The position numbers and the translations under genes are program-made. 54,781 nucleotides of DNA from NCBI GenBank assembly GCA_905372495.1, contig CAJPPG010000002.1, forward strand, positions 1-54,781. The letters run 5' to 3'. A model generated the notes under the pieces. The model worked only from the letters and a program-made list of their open reading frames with translations, was not told the origin of the DNA and ran no database searches. The stretch comes from Candidatus Saccharimonadota bacterium. GTDB lineage: Bacteria; Patescibacteriota; Saccharimonadia; Saccharimonadales; Saccharimonadaceae. Positions 38,927 to 47,500 of the stretch are shown here, in pieces. Position 1 is the first letter of the stretch, and each line of letters begins with the position of its first letter.

Positions 38927-39517
38927 ATGGCAGAAATTACCATTGATGCAATCAAAAAACTCAAAGAATTATCTGGCGTTGGTTTAACTGATGCTAAAAA
39001 AGCTCTCGTCGAAGCTAATGGCGACTTTGATAAGGCCCTCAAAGCTATGCGCGAAAAAGGCCTTACAAAAGCCGAAAAGCGTGGCGATCGCGAAACTCGT
39101 GAAGGCATCATTGCTTCCTACGTCCACGATAATCGTCTTGGTGCAATTGTCGAGGTCAACTGTGAGACTAGCTTCGTTGCTAATACCGATGAATTCAAAG
39201 AGCTTGCTCACAAATTAGCTATGCAGATTGCTTCCATGAATCCACTTTATGCTTCCGAAGCTGATATCCCAGAAGCTATCTATAACGAAAAAGCCGCTGA
39301 ATTTGAAGCAAACTTCAAGGGTCCAGAAAATATGAAGGAACAGATCATTGAAGGTCAAATCAAGAAAGCTTTTGCCGATAAGGTTCTTATGCTTCAACCA
39401 TACATCCTTGATGATTCCAAAACTGTTGCTGAATTCATCAAAGAAATGATCGCTAAAACTGGTGAGAATATCACAGTTCGTCAGTTCAAGCGTATTGAGC
39501 TTGGTGTAAACGAATAG
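38927..39517 (+). CDS. tsf: Elongation factor Ts
   Basis: Nucleotide exchange factor for EF-Tu. The 196 residues start MAEITIDAIKKLKELSGVGL with the UBA-like domain and TDAKKALVEANGDFDKALK. The TDFV-like core motif is present as VNCETSFVANTDEFKELAHKL. Shorter than the 280-residue E. coli protein because part of the C-terminal core subdomain is missing, as in many bacteria. AAAGGAG precedes the ATG. A terminator follows. Confidence 0.96.
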   Translation: MAEITIDAIKKLKELSGVGLTDAKKALVEANGDFDKALKAMREKGLTKAEKRGDRETREGIIASYVHDNRLGAIVEVNCETSFVANTDEFKELAHKLAMQIASMNPLYASEADIPEAIYNEKAAEFEANFKGPENMKEQIIEGQIKKAFADKVLMLQPYILDDSKTVAEFIKEMIAKTGENITVRQFKRIELGVNE

Positions 39518-39526
39518 TTGACTCCT

Positions 39527-39557
39527 AAAAAATAAACCCTACAGGGTTTATTTTTTT
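39527..39557 (+). terminator. Terminator after tsf
   Basis: AAAAAATAAACCCT followed by AGGGTTTATTTTTTT forms a perfect stem with a short ACA-type loop. Confidence 0.88.
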
Positions 39558-39590
39558 ATCTTCCACCTAAGTTGTGATAATATATTACTT

Positions 39591-40940
39591 ATGAATATAT
39601 TTTTTGGGATTTTGATTGGCTTTATTGTATTAACTACTCTAGTTGTTCTTCATGAACTGGGGCACTTTCTTACTGCTAAGAAAAATGGCGTTAAAGTTAA
39701 CGAATTTGGCATCGGTTTTCCTCCACGGGCCATTGCTTGGATTCATATTCCAGCCAGTCAGGTCGAAGAATATTTAGAAAACCTTTCAGAAGCAGGGAAA
39801 AAACAATTAAATCAAACTAAGTTACAGAAAAAACTTACTAAAATTAAAAATTCGAAGATCACTGGTAAAGAAAAATACTATTGGCTTCCATTTCCGAAAG
39901 CTGAATATCAAACTCCCCAAAAGTATTTGATCTTCAGCCTAAACTATCTCCCGATCGGTGGGTTTTGTGCTATGGACGGTGAATCTGCGGCTGACACCAA
40001 GAGGGAAACCTTTGGCGCCACTAATTTTTGGCAAAAAACACAAATTCTCTTTGGCGGCGTGATTATGAACTGGCTAACAGCTATTGTCATCTTCACTATC
40101 CTAGCCTGGACTGGTATGCCAGAATTTTTACCTAATCAATTTTCAATTCAAAGTGACGCAAAAAGAACTATTCAGCCTGTTATCATCTCAAAAGTTCTTG
40201 AAGCCTCTCCCGCCGAAAAAGCCGGCATCAAGAAAAATTCCCAAATCATTAGTATGTCCGAACAAAACAGCAATCAAAAAATTCAACCCACCAACTCCCA
40301 GTCAGTAATAGATTTCAACAACTCTCACAAAAGTCAAACCGTTGTTTACAATCTAAAAGATCTCGATTCTCAACAAGAATATACTGCTGTCGCCACTCTT
40401 ACCTCCGGCGAAAATAACCAGCCAGCTCTTGGTATCGCTTTAGAATCCAATTTTACAGAATCTAAAATTCATTACACTTGGTCAGCTCCCCTCGTAGGTA
40501 TCGGTACTACTGCCCAAATTACCACCAAAACCTTCGAAGGCTTTGGCGAACTCATCAAGAATATCTTCCAAGGGGTAGTCAGGCAATTTAGTGGCGACAA
40601 CCAAACCAAAGAGGAAGGGAAGAAACAAATCAGTAAAGTCGGAGACTCAGTTTCTGGCCCTGTTGGTATTATTGGTGTGCTCTTTCCAGCCTTCACGAGC
40701 GCCGGCCCAACTAATCTCGCCTTCTTAGCTGCCGTGATTTCCATTTCTCTTGCCTGTATGAATGTTCTTCCAATTCCAGCTCTCGACGGTGGTCGTTGGT
40801 TCCTAATTGGACTCTTCAAGCTTCGTGGCAAAAAACTCAAAAAACAGACCGAAGAAAAAATCGTCGGACGCGCTTTTCTGGCCCTAATCGCACTTAGTCT
40901 TTTAATTACTATTCTTGATATCGTTAAAATTACAAAATAG
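39591..40940 (+). CDS. rseP: RseP-type site-2 protease (M50 zinc metalloprotease)
   Basis: Intramembrane protease that cuts anti-sigma factors or leftover signal peptides. The 449 residues have HELGHF (about 21-26) in the first membrane helix with zinc ligands, a polar insertion of about 60 residues, PIGGFCAMDGE, a single PDZ-like domain (VISKVLEASPAEKAGIKKNS), and the third zinc ligand in NVLPIPALDGGRWF. The start lies nine bases behind a GATAAT-type -10 with no Shine-Dalgarno, so it is probably leaderless. The CPBP protease gene follows after seven bases. Confidence 0.95.
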   Translation: MNIFFGILIGFIVLTTLVVLHELGHFLTAKKNGVKVNEFGIGFPPRAIAWIHIPASQVEEYLENLSEAGKKQLNQTKLQKKLTKIKNSKITGKEKYYWLPFPKAEYQTPQKYLIFSLNYLPIGGFCAMDGESAADTKRETFGATNFWQKTQILFGGVIMNWLTAIVIFTILAWTGMPEFLPNQFSIQSDAKRTIQPVIISKVLEASPAEKAGIKKNSQIISMSEQNSNQKIQPTNSQSVIDFNNSHKSQTVVYNLKDLDSQQEYTAVATLTSGENNQPALGIALESNFTESKIHYTWSAPLVGIGTTAQITTKTFEGFGELIKNIFQGVVRQFSGDNQTKEEGKKQISKVGDSVSGPVGIIGVLFPAFTSAGPTNLAFLAAVISISLACMNVLPIPALDGGRWFLIGLFKLRGKKLKKQTEEKIVGRAFLALIALSLLITILDIVKITK

Positions 40941-40947
40941 ACCATTT

Positions 40948-41754
40948 ATGCAATCATCCATTTCGTTAAAACTCCGAAAAGAAAAAGGATTACAGCGATT
41001 TTTGAATCAAATAAAAGCGCTGCCAGAAGTCACCTATTATCTCTTCTCCACTTTTTCAATTTCCTTCCTTAGTGAAATCATTGTCGGCTACACAATGATT
41101 TACGCACTTGGATTCAATGCCTTCAAAGCACCCGTCATCACCACTCTCTATACGGCACTCGCTTACATTCTAGCTTTTATCATGTTAGCCATTCTTCCTT
41201 CCTTAATTTTAAAAAACCACGATCCAAAGAAAAAATTAAACCCAATCCAAAAATTAATTAATCTTTGGAAAATCGATAAAGAAACTCTCGGCATCATCGA
41301 CCTCCCCACCACTCTCGACATTCTACTTAGCCTGCTTGCCTTCTTTCTTTATATTATTGTTTCCGGTTTTATCCTTGACTTATTCAAAAACTTCCCCTGG
41401 TTTCAGGTCAATCAAGCCCAAGATGTTGGCTTCTCACGTTACCTGGTCGGTTTGGATCGCATTTTTGCCTTCATCTCACTTGTTATTCTCGCACCTATCT
41501 TTGAAGAACTTATCTTTCGTGGCTGGCTTTATGGAAAAATCCGAAAAAAAGTTAGCCTCATCCCAGCAATCCTCATTGTCTCCATCCTTTTTGGATGCAT
41601 GCATGGTCAATGGAACGTTGGTGTAAATGTTTTTATCCTCAGTCTCTTCCTATGTGGTCTCCGCGAATTCACCGGTACGATTTACGCCAGTATTCTCCTC
41701 CACATGATAAAAAATGGTCTAGCCTTTTACTTTATGTATGTCCTAGGGTTCTAG
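40948..41754 (+). CDS. CPBP/CAAX family intramembrane metalloprotease
   Basis: A 268-residue membrane protein with about eight helices. The Abi/CPBP motifs are present: FEELIFRGWLYGKIR (EExxxR), an SILFGCMHGQWN His motif and ILLHMIKNGLAFY. Family members include eukaryotic CAAX prenyl proteases and bacterial immunity proteins for peptide bacteriocins. The substrate here is unknown. I start at ATG 40948, after the rseP stop. An in-frame start inside rseP would add a tail unlike the family. Coupled to rseP, so the two intramembrane proteases are probably made together. Confidence 0.9.
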   Translation: MQSSISLKLRKEKGLQRFLNQIKALPEVTYYLFSTFSISFLSEIIVGYTMIYALGFNAFKAPVITTLYTALAYILAFIMLAILPSLILKNHDPKKKLNPIQKLINLWKIDKETLGIIDLPTTLDILLSLLAFFLYIIVSGFILDLFKNFPWFQVNQAQDVGFSRYLVGLDRIFAFISLVILAPIFEELIFRGWLYGKIRKKVSLIPAILIVSILFGCMHGQWNVGVNVFILSLFLCGLREFTGTIYASILLHMIKNGLAFYFMYVLGF

Positions 41755-41786
41755 CTTTCCCAAGAAGTATATTTTATTCTTTTAAC

Positions 41787-41815
41787 AAAAAATAACGCCG
41801 TCGGCGTTATTTTTT
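41787..41815. terminator. Bidirectional terminator between the CPBP gene and greA
   Basis: AAAAAATAACGCC (41787-41799) pairs with GGCGTTATTTTTT (41803-41815) around GTC, between two converging genes. Confidence 0.9.
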
Positions 41816-41825
41816 AAAAGTTTGA

Positions 41826-42272
41826 TTAGGAAATAGCTAAGATTTCGCCCTCATTACCATTTGGTAATATATATTTATCACCAACTTTCTTACCCATTAA
41901 GGCTTTGCCAATAGGAGAGATATCTGAAATTCTACCATTCAAAGGATCGGCTTCTACTTCACCAACAACAGTATACTCATGTTCTTTACCTAAAATTTTG
42001 ATTTTTACTTTTGCTCCTACAGCTACTTTTTCAAAACTACCAGTTTCAATAATTTTGGCACTCTTTAAAATATCTTCAATTTCCAAAATTCTTGTCTCGA
42101 TCTGTCGCTGTTCGTCACGAGCATCTGTATATTCTTGATTTTCCTTTAAGTCACCAAATGACCTAGCGTAAGCTAAGCGATCAGCAACCTTAGGACGCTC
42201 CGCAATCAACCTTTTTAATTCATTTTCAAGGTCGGCTTTACCGTCTTTAGTCAAGTTTACTATTTTTTTCAT
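41826..42272 (-). CDS. greA: Transcription elongation factor GreA
   Basis: Rescues backtracked RNA polymerase by stimulating transcript cleavage. The 148 residues form the N-terminal coiled-coil hairpin (LTKDGKADLENELKRLIAER, with acidic tip in DLKENQEYTDARDEQ) and the C-terminal FKBP-like domain (YTVVGEVEADPLNGRISDIS, PIGKALMGKKVGD). I start at MKKIVNLTKDG, which matches the family. Twelve more residues upstream are hydrophobic and overlap the -10 box at 42295-42300. The leader is about 16 bases with no Shine-Dalgarno. Divergent from proS. Confidence 0.95.
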   Translation of the reverse strand: MKKIVNLTKDGKADLENELKRLIAERPKVADRLAYARSFGDLKENQEYTDARDEQRQIETRILEIEDILKSAKIIETGSFEKVAVGAKVKIKILGKEHEYTVVGEVEADPLNGRISDISPIGKALMGKKVGDKYILPNGNEGEILAIS

Positions 42273-42314
42273 GCTTAATAAAATACACGTAAGTATTATA
42301 AAAGTCAAGCTCTA

Positions 42315-42323
42315 TGTTATAAT
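42315..42323 (+). promoter_or_regulatory. Extended -10 promoter of proS
   Basis: TGTTATAAT, 35 bases before the ATG, back to back with the greA -10 (42300-42295, minus strand). AGAAAGGTGAG precedes the ATG. Confidence 0.65.
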
Positions 42324-42358
42324 TAACCCATTAATATTTAAGAGAAAGGTGAGAAAAA

Positions 42359-43594
42359 ATGAAATTAAGTCAATCTTTTATCAAAACCTTCCGCGAAGTA
42401 GGAAAGGAAGAGACTGCTCACAACGCCCAGTTGCTTATTCGCGCAGGTTATATTCATAAAGAAATGGCAGGAGTTTATGATTTTCTCCCCTTGGGTCTCA
42501 TTACTTTAAATAAAATTCAAAATATTATTCGTGAAGAATTAAATAATTTGGGCTGTCAGGAATTTCAAATGACCGCCTTACAGAATCCTGAACCATGGAT
42601 TAAAACTGAACGCTGGAGCGATCAAGTCATTGACGTATGGTTTAAAACCAAACTTAACGCTGGTGGGGAATTAGGACTTGCTCCAACCCATGAAGAGCCC
42701 ATCACCAATCTGATGACTAAATTTATTTCATCCTACAAAGACCTACCAGTTTACGTCTATCAGTTCCAAACTAAGTATCGAAACGAATTACGTGCTAAGT
42801 CTGGCATCTTACGTACCCGTGAATTTCTTATGAAAGATCTTTACAGTTTTAGCATTAATGAAGCCGAACATCAGAAGTTTTATGACCAAGTCGACCAGGC
42901 CTATATGCGAATATATAGTCGCCTTGGAATCGGTGATTGCACCTACAAAACCTACGCCTCTGGTGGTGCCTTTGCTAAATATAGCCACGAATATCAGACC
43001 GTTCTCCCAGTCGGGGAAGACACTATCTACCTCAATCAAGATAAAACTATTGCTGTTAACGAAGAAGTCATGAACGACGAAGTTCTAACTGACCTAGGCG
43101 TCAAGCGCGAAGATCTTACTGCCACTACCGCAGCAGAAGTTGGGAATATTTTCACGTTACGTTATAAATTCTCTGAACCTATCAATCTTAAATTTGATGA
43201 CCAAGACGGTGTCAAGAAAACCGTCTTTATGGGAAGCTACGGCATTGGCGTTTCTCGCGTTATGGGTGTGATTGCTGAAAAGTTTGCTGATGATAAGGGT
43301 CTGGTTTGGCCAGAGAATATTGCACCTTTCAAATACTATTTAATTGGCATCGGCGATCAGGGAGAAGATTTTGCGAATAACCTTCATAAAGAATATTCAA
43401 GCAGCATCCTCCTTGATGATCGTAAACTCCGTCCGGGTGAAAAATTTGCTGACGCAGAACTTATGGGTATTCCTTATCGTGTTGTGGTCTCAAATAAGAC
43501 TCTTGAAAATAATTCAGTTGAAATCACTAATCGTCAAACCGGTGAAACCAAAATTATCTCCACAGAGGAATTCAAGCAGTCGCTACAAGATTAA
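42359..43594 (+). CDS. proS: Prolyl-tRNA synthetase, short form without the INS editing domain
   Basis: A 411-residue class II synthetase (usual bacterial length about 570). Motif 1 lies in YDFLPLGLITLNKIQNII, motif 2 in YRNELRAKSGILRTREFLMKD and motif 3 in MGSYGIGVSRVMGVIAE, and the anticodon-binding domain is at the end. Between motifs 2 and 3 there are only about 120 residues, so the insertion domain that clears Ala-tRNA(Pro) is missing. Such short forms are known in alphaproteobacteria. frr, lysS and serS follow, making a small translation cluster. Confidence 0.95.
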   Translation: MKLSQSFIKTFREVGKEETAHNAQLLIRAGYIHKEMAGVYDFLPLGLITLNKIQNIIREELNNLGCQEFQMTALQNPEPWIKTERWSDQVIDVWFKTKLNAGGELGLAPTHEEPITNLMTKFISSYKDLPVYVYQFQTKYRNELRAKSGILRTREFLMKDLYSFSINEAEHQKFYDQVDQAYMRIYSRLGIGDCTYKTYASGGAFAKYSHEYQTVLPVGEDTIYLNQDKTIAVNEEVMNDEVLTDLGVKREDLTATTAAEVGNIFTLRYKFSEPINLKFDDQDGVKKTVFMGSYGIGVSRVMGVIAEKFADDKGLVWPENIAPFKYYLIGIGDQGEDFANNLHKEYSSSILLDDRKLRPGEKFADAELMGIPYRVVVSNKTLENNSVEITNRQTGETKIISTEEFKQSLQD

Positions 43595-43637
43595 CATCCC
43601 CTGTGATATCATATAAATAAGAAAATAAAGGAAAACT

Positions 43638-44183
43638 ATGTTTGATCATATTGAATATCAACAAGCAATGGAAGCCATTATCGAGCGTTTTAAATCAGAA
43701 ATGCAAAAAGTTCGTACCGGACGCGCCCACCCAGATATGCTAAGCAGTGTTAAGGTTGAAGCCTACGGCCAATATCTGCCCCTAAATCAGGTAGCCAATG
43801 TCACCGCTGGTGATGCCACAATGCTCCTTATTACACCATTTGATCCATCCACCATTCAAGCCATCGCTTCCGTCATCCGCGCTGACCAGACACTAGGATT
43901 AAACCCAGCAGATGACGGCCGTGTAGTCCGCGTGCCAGTTCCACCACTCACGGAAGAACGTAGAAAGGAAATTGTAAAATCTGCCTCAACCAAAGTTGAA
44001 GAAGCCAAAGTAGCCCTTCGCAAAGTCCGTGATGATGCTAGAAAAGAGCTTAAGTCCGCCGAAGATCTCTCTGAAGATGTTAAAAAACGCGGCGAAAAAG
44101 AAATTGATGAACTCATTAAAAATTACTCCGGCAAGATTGATGAGCTTTTCAAGACTAAAGAAGCCGAAATTATGAAAATTTAG
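43638..44183 (+). CDS. frr: Ribosome recycling factor
   Basis: Splits post-termination ribosomes together with EF-G. The 181 residues match the family throughout: KSEMQKVRTGRAHPDMLSSV, VEAYGQYLPLNQVANVTAGD, LGLNPADDGRVVRVPVPPLT, EERRKEIVKSASTKVEEAKV and the long three-helix-bundle tail. AAAGGAAAACT precedes the ATG. It sits after proS rather than after pyrH, its usual neighbour in the rpsB-tsf-pyrH-frr order. Confidence 0.97.
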   Translation: MFDHIEYQQAMEAIIERFKSEMQKVRTGRAHPDMLSSVKVEAYGQYLPLNQVANVTAGDATMLLITPFDPSTIQAIASVIRADQTLGLNPADDGRVVRVPVPPLTEERRKEIVKSASTKVEEAKVALRKVRDDARKELKSAEDLSEDVKKRGEKEIDELIKNYSGKIDELFKTKEAEIMKI

Positions 44184-44227
44184 TCATTTTTATTAAATTA
44201 AGCTATTCTAGAGACAGAACAGAGACA

Positions 44228-44236
44228 TGGTATAAT
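44228..44236 (+). promoter_or_regulatory. Extended -10 promoter of lysS, leaderless
   Basis: TGGTATAAT, a perfect extended -10, ends seven bases before the lysS ATG (44244). No Shine-Dalgarno. Confidence 0.7.
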
Positions 44237-44243
44237 TATATAT

Positions 44244-45704
44244 ATGACAACAATTAACGACTATAGAGATGAACGTTTACGTAAACTATCCGAGATCAGG
44301 GACCTCGGTATTGATCCGTATCCAGCCCACTCAAACCGTGACACCAAAATTTCTGAAATCTTAGAGAATTTTGAATCTCTTGACCAAAAAGAAGTAACCA
44401 TTGCCGGCCGTATTATCGCCATTCGAAGCTTCGGTAAGTTAGCTTTCGTTAAAATCCGCGATTATTTTGGCGAAATTCAGCTCTTCATGAAGCAATCCGA
44501 CGAAACCAAAGAAGGCTTATTCTCCGTTAAGAATCTCAAACTACTCGATATAGGTGATTTTATCGAGGCCACCGGACTTGTTGGCAAGTCTCAAACCGGC
44601 GAAATCTCCGTCTTCACCGACTCTGTCCGTCTCCTAACTAAGGCCCTTCGCCCACTACCTGGTCGTGATGGTTTTACAAACAAAGAAGAGCGTTACCGCC
44701 GTCGCTATGTTGATATGAACGTTAACCCCGAAGTGCGAGAACGCCTCGTTCGTCGTAGTCGTTTTTGGCAAGCTACTCGCGATTTCATGAATGAGCATGG
44801 GTTCATTGAGATTAACACTCCAATTCTTGAACACACTACCGGCGGCGCCGATGCTGCACCATTTGTCACACATATGGATGCTCTAGATGAGGATTTCTAT
44901 CTTCGCATCTCCCAAGAGCTTCCTCTAAAGCGGTTGCTGGGCGCAGGCTTCGAAAAAGTCTATGATATCGGTCCTCGTTTCCGTAATGAGGGTGTCGATG
45001 ACGAGCATCTACCAGAGCATATCGCTTTCGAGTCGTATGCCGCTTTCGAAGACTACCAAAACGGGATGGATTTCTATGAAGAAATGATTAAATACGTTGC
45101 TATGAAAACTTGGGGAACATTACAGTTTACAGTCGGCAGCTTTGAAATTGACCTCTCTGGAAAATGGCCACGTATTAAATATGCAGACCTCATCAAACAA
45201 CATTTTGACATTGATGTCTTTAATCTAGATCGTGCCAAAATCGTCCAAATTCTTAAAGCTAATAATGTCGAAGTCAAACCAAACCAAGCAGACTCTCGTC
45301 TAATCGATAATCTATGGAAACTAATTCGCAAAGAATCCGGTGGCCCATTCTGGCTGATCGAAGAGCCACTCAGTCTTTCGCCACTCGCTAAGATTTCTCC
45401 TGACAATCCTTTAGTAACTGAACGTTTCCACCCAGTCATTGCTGGCACCGAAATGGGTAATGGCTATTCTGAGCTCAATGATCCGATCGATCAGCTAACC
45501 CGTTTCAAAGAGCAGCAAGCTATGCGTGATTCTGGCGATGATGAGGCGCAAATGCTCGATATAGACTTTGTTGAAATGCTTGAATATGGCATGCCACCCG
45601 CCTGTGGATGGGGTAATTCGGAACGCAATTTTTGGCTTCTTGAGGGAGTCTCCGGCCGTGAGGCCGTACCGTTCCCAATCATTAAGCGCAAAACTGATAA
45701 TTAA
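44244..45704 (+). CDS. lysS: Lysyl-tRNA synthetase, class II
   Basis: A 486-residue enzyme. The N-terminal OB-fold binds the anticodon (VTIAGRIIAIRSFGKLAFVK, IRDYFGEIQLFM). The catalytic core has motif 1 in RRSRFWQATRDFMNEHGFIE, motif 2 in GFEKVYDIGPRFRNEGVDDE and motif 3 at the end with MPPACGWGNSERNFWLL. This last motif departs from the usual GLGIGIDRLVM-type sequence, with GWGNSERNFW in its place, a change seen here only. serS follows after 29 bases. Confidence 0.93.
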   Translation: MTTINDYRDERLRKLSEIRDLGIDPYPAHSNRDTKISEILENFESLDQKEVTIAGRIIAIRSFGKLAFVKIRDYFGEIQLFMKQSDETKEGLFSVKNLKLLDIGDFIEATGLVGKSQTGEISVFTDSVRLLTKALRPLPGRDGFTNKEERYRRRYVDMNVNPEVRERLVRRSRFWQATRDFMNEHGFIEINTPILEHTTGGADAAPFVTHMDALDEDFYLRISQELPLKRLLGAGFEKVYDIGPRFRNEGVDDEHLPEHIAFESYAAFEDYQNGMDFYEEMIKYVAMKTWGTLQFTVGSFEIDLSGKWPRIKYADLIKQHFDIDVFNLDRAKIVQILKANNVEVKPNQADSRLIDNLWKLIRKESGGPFWLIEEPLSLSPLAKISPDNPLVTERFHPVIAGTEMGNGYSELNDPIDQLTRFKEQQAMRDSGDDEAQMLDIDFVEMLEYGMPPACGWGNSERNFWLLEGVSGREAVPFPIIKRKTDN

Positions 45705-45733
45705 CCATTAAATTCACCAGAAAAGAGGTAAAA

Positions 45734-46978
45734 ATGTTAGATATTAATTTTATCAGAGCCAACCGTGAATTAGTTCAGCATTCTATCGATCAAAAAATGT
45801 ACAAAAATATTGATCTTGATAAGCTATTCGCTCTTGATAACCAGCGAAAATCTACCCTTCAAGAAGTCGAAGCGCTTCGCAAAGAACGTAATCAAAACAT
45901 CGAATCCATGAAAGGTGGTAAACCAACTGAAGAACAAATCAACCGTGGAAAAATTCTCAAGGAGAAGATTTCTGAACTAGAAGCCAAGCTTAATGATGAG
46001 GAAATTAATTTTAGAAACCTTCTGAAGGCCGTTCCTAATATCATTTTTGAGGACGTACCACTTGGCGACGAAAGCGCCAGCGTGGAAGTCGCAAAATGGG
46101 GCGAACAAAAAGCTGAAGGCGTTGATCATCTAGATTATGCCATTTCAAGAGACTGGGTTGATTTTGAACGCGGAGCTAAAGTTGCTGGTGCCAAATTTTA
46201 TTACATTAAAGGTGGTTTAGCTTTGCTTGAAAATGCTTTAATCCAATTCGGTATCAAAAAAGTTACCGAACATGGATTCACCTTAATGGATGTTCCTGAC
46301 ATGGTTAATTCTCGAGTTCTCGAAGGAACTGGCTTCGCTCCAAGAAGCTCTGATCAAAGCGACGAATACTATATAGAAGGCGAAGATCTTGCCATGATTG
46401 CCACTGCGGAAATGCCAATCACTGGTTACCACATGGATGAAATCATCGATGAAGACAGGCTTCCTCTCTTCTATGCTGGTTTTTCCGCCTGCTTCCGTAA
46501 AGAAGCTGGTACTTATGGCAAACATACTCGTGGCCTCTTTCGAGTTCATCAATTTAATAAATTAGAAATGTATTCCTTTTGTCTTCCTGAACAAAGCAAG
46601 GATATTCACGAAAAAATACGTGCCATCGAGGAAGAGATTTGGCAGGAACTTGGCATTCCATATCATGTCATCAATATTGCCGCTGGAGACCTCGGTGCAC
46701 CTGCCGCTAAGAAGTATGACATTGAGTATTGGTCACCAGTTGATCAAAAATACCGCGAGCTCACCAGCTGTTCAAACTGTACTGATTTCCAAGCCAAAGG
46801 TCTTAATATTCGCGTACGACGCAAAGATGGTACTATTGAAACTCTTCATACCCTCAACGGTACCGCAATTTCACTTGCCCGCACCATGGTGGCAGTTATT
46901 GAAAACTTTGCTCAAAAAGACGGTAAACTCAAAGTGCCTACTGTTCTTAAGCCATATCTAGGTGTTGACGAGCTATAG
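45734..46978 (+). CDS. serS: Seryl-tRNA synthetase
   Basis: A 414-residue class II synthetase. The N-terminal coiled-coil arm that grips the long variable arm of tRNA-Ser spans about residues 27-100 (RKSTLQEVEALRKERNQNIE onwards). The core has FTLMDVPDMVNSRVLEGTGF, TAEMPITGYHMDEII, FSACFRKEAGTYGKHTRGLF (motif 2), and LNGTAISLARTMVAVIENF (motif 3). AAAAGAGG precedes the ATG. Normal length and motifs. Confidence 0.96.
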   Translation: MLDINFIRANRELVQHSIDQKMYKNIDLDKLFALDNQRKSTLQEVEALRKERNQNIESMKGGKPTEEQINRGKILKEKISELEAKLNDEEINFRNLLKAVPNIIFEDVPLGDESASVEVAKWGEQKAEGVDHLDYAISRDWVDFERGAKVAGAKFYYIKGGLALLENALIQFGIKKVTEHGFTLMDVPDMVNSRVLEGTGFAPRSSDQSDEYYIEGEDLAMIATAEMPITGYHMDEIIDEDRLPLFYAGFSACFRKEAGTYGKHTRGLFRVHQFNKLEMYSFCLPEQSKDIHEKIRAIEEEIWQELGIPYHVINIAAGDLGAPAAKKYDIEYWSPVDQKYRELTSCSNCTDFQAKGLNIRVRRKDGTIETLHTLNGTAISLARTMVAVIENFAQKDGKLKVPTVLKPYLGVDEL

Positions 46979-47000
46979 ATCACTTAATCAGCACTTGATA

Positions 47001-47009
47001 TGATAAAAT
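47001..47009 (+). promoter_or_regulatory. Extended -10 promoter of hpf
   Basis: TGATAAAAT, 17 bases before the ATG. GAAAGGAG lies in the very short leader. Confidence 0.6.
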
Positions 47010-47026
47010 AAGCGAAAGGAGTATAT

Positions 47027-47389
47027 ATGATTGAAAAAATTGATATTAGCGGCAGTAACTACAAAGTTGAAGAAAGCTTTCAGAAATATGCCATCAAGCG
47101 CATTGGTAAATTAGATCGTTATCTTCCACGTGGCAGTAAAAAAGATGTTGTCGCAAAGATTGTCGTCACTGAAGTCAATCGTTCACACGGTAATAAATAT
47201 GAAATTTCTGTGGCCATGGAAATTCCAGGTGGAAAGGTTATTGCAGCCAAGGATGAGTGCTCGAATGTTTTTGCTGGTATTGATATTCTTGAGGCAAAAT
47301 TGACTGGTCAAATTCGTCGCTACAAAATTGAAACCAACCCACATCTACGTAAGAACCCCATTCTTCATCTCTTTCGTCGCGAAAAGTAA
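47027..47389 (+). CDS. hpf: Short ribosome hibernation-promoting factor (HPF/RaiA family)
   Basis: A 120-residue protein of one S30AE domain (KIDISGSNYKVEESFQKYAI, RIGKLDRYLPRG, KYEISVAMEIPGGKVIAAKD, CSNVFAGIDILEAKLTGQIR), which sits in the ribosome decoding centre and stops translation in resting cells. The C-terminal dimerisation domain of long HPF is absent. A C-terminal basic tail ends LHLFRREK. secA is downstream after a terminator, the same order (hpf then secA) as in many Gram-positive bacteria. Confidence 0.92.
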   Translation: MIEKIDISGSNYKVEESFQKYAIKRIGKLDRYLPRGSKKDVVAKIVVTEVNRSHGNKYEISVAMEIPGGKVIAAKDECSNVFAGIDILEAKLTGQIRRYKIETNPHLRKNPILHLFRREK

Positions 47390-47413
47390 GAGCTAAGCAA
47401 GAAAATATCATTT

Positions 47414-47448
47414 AAAACTGCATGGATCATTAATTCATGCAGTTTTTT
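47414..47448 (+). terminator. Terminator after hpf
   Basis: AAAACTGCATG (47414-47424) pairs perfectly with CATGCAGTTTT (47436-47446), followed by TT. Confidence 0.85.
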
Positions 47449-47468
47449 ATGATAAAATACATTCATAA

Positions 47469-47474
47469 TATAAT
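47469..47474 (+). promoter_or_regulatory. -10 box of secA
   Basis: TATAAT followed by a short leader. The GGAGG at 47484-47488 is 12 bases from the ATG, a rather wide spacing. No in-frame start lies closer to it because a TGA stands at 47492. Confidence 0.5.
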
Positions 47475-47500
47475 ACTGTTTTTGGAGGTTTTGACTGACT

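Noticed and set aside
40472..40945. Minus-strand frame of 157 codons inside rseP
   Set aside because: Antisense to a well-conserved protease with RseP motifs in the sense frame. No promoter or Shine-Dalgarno.
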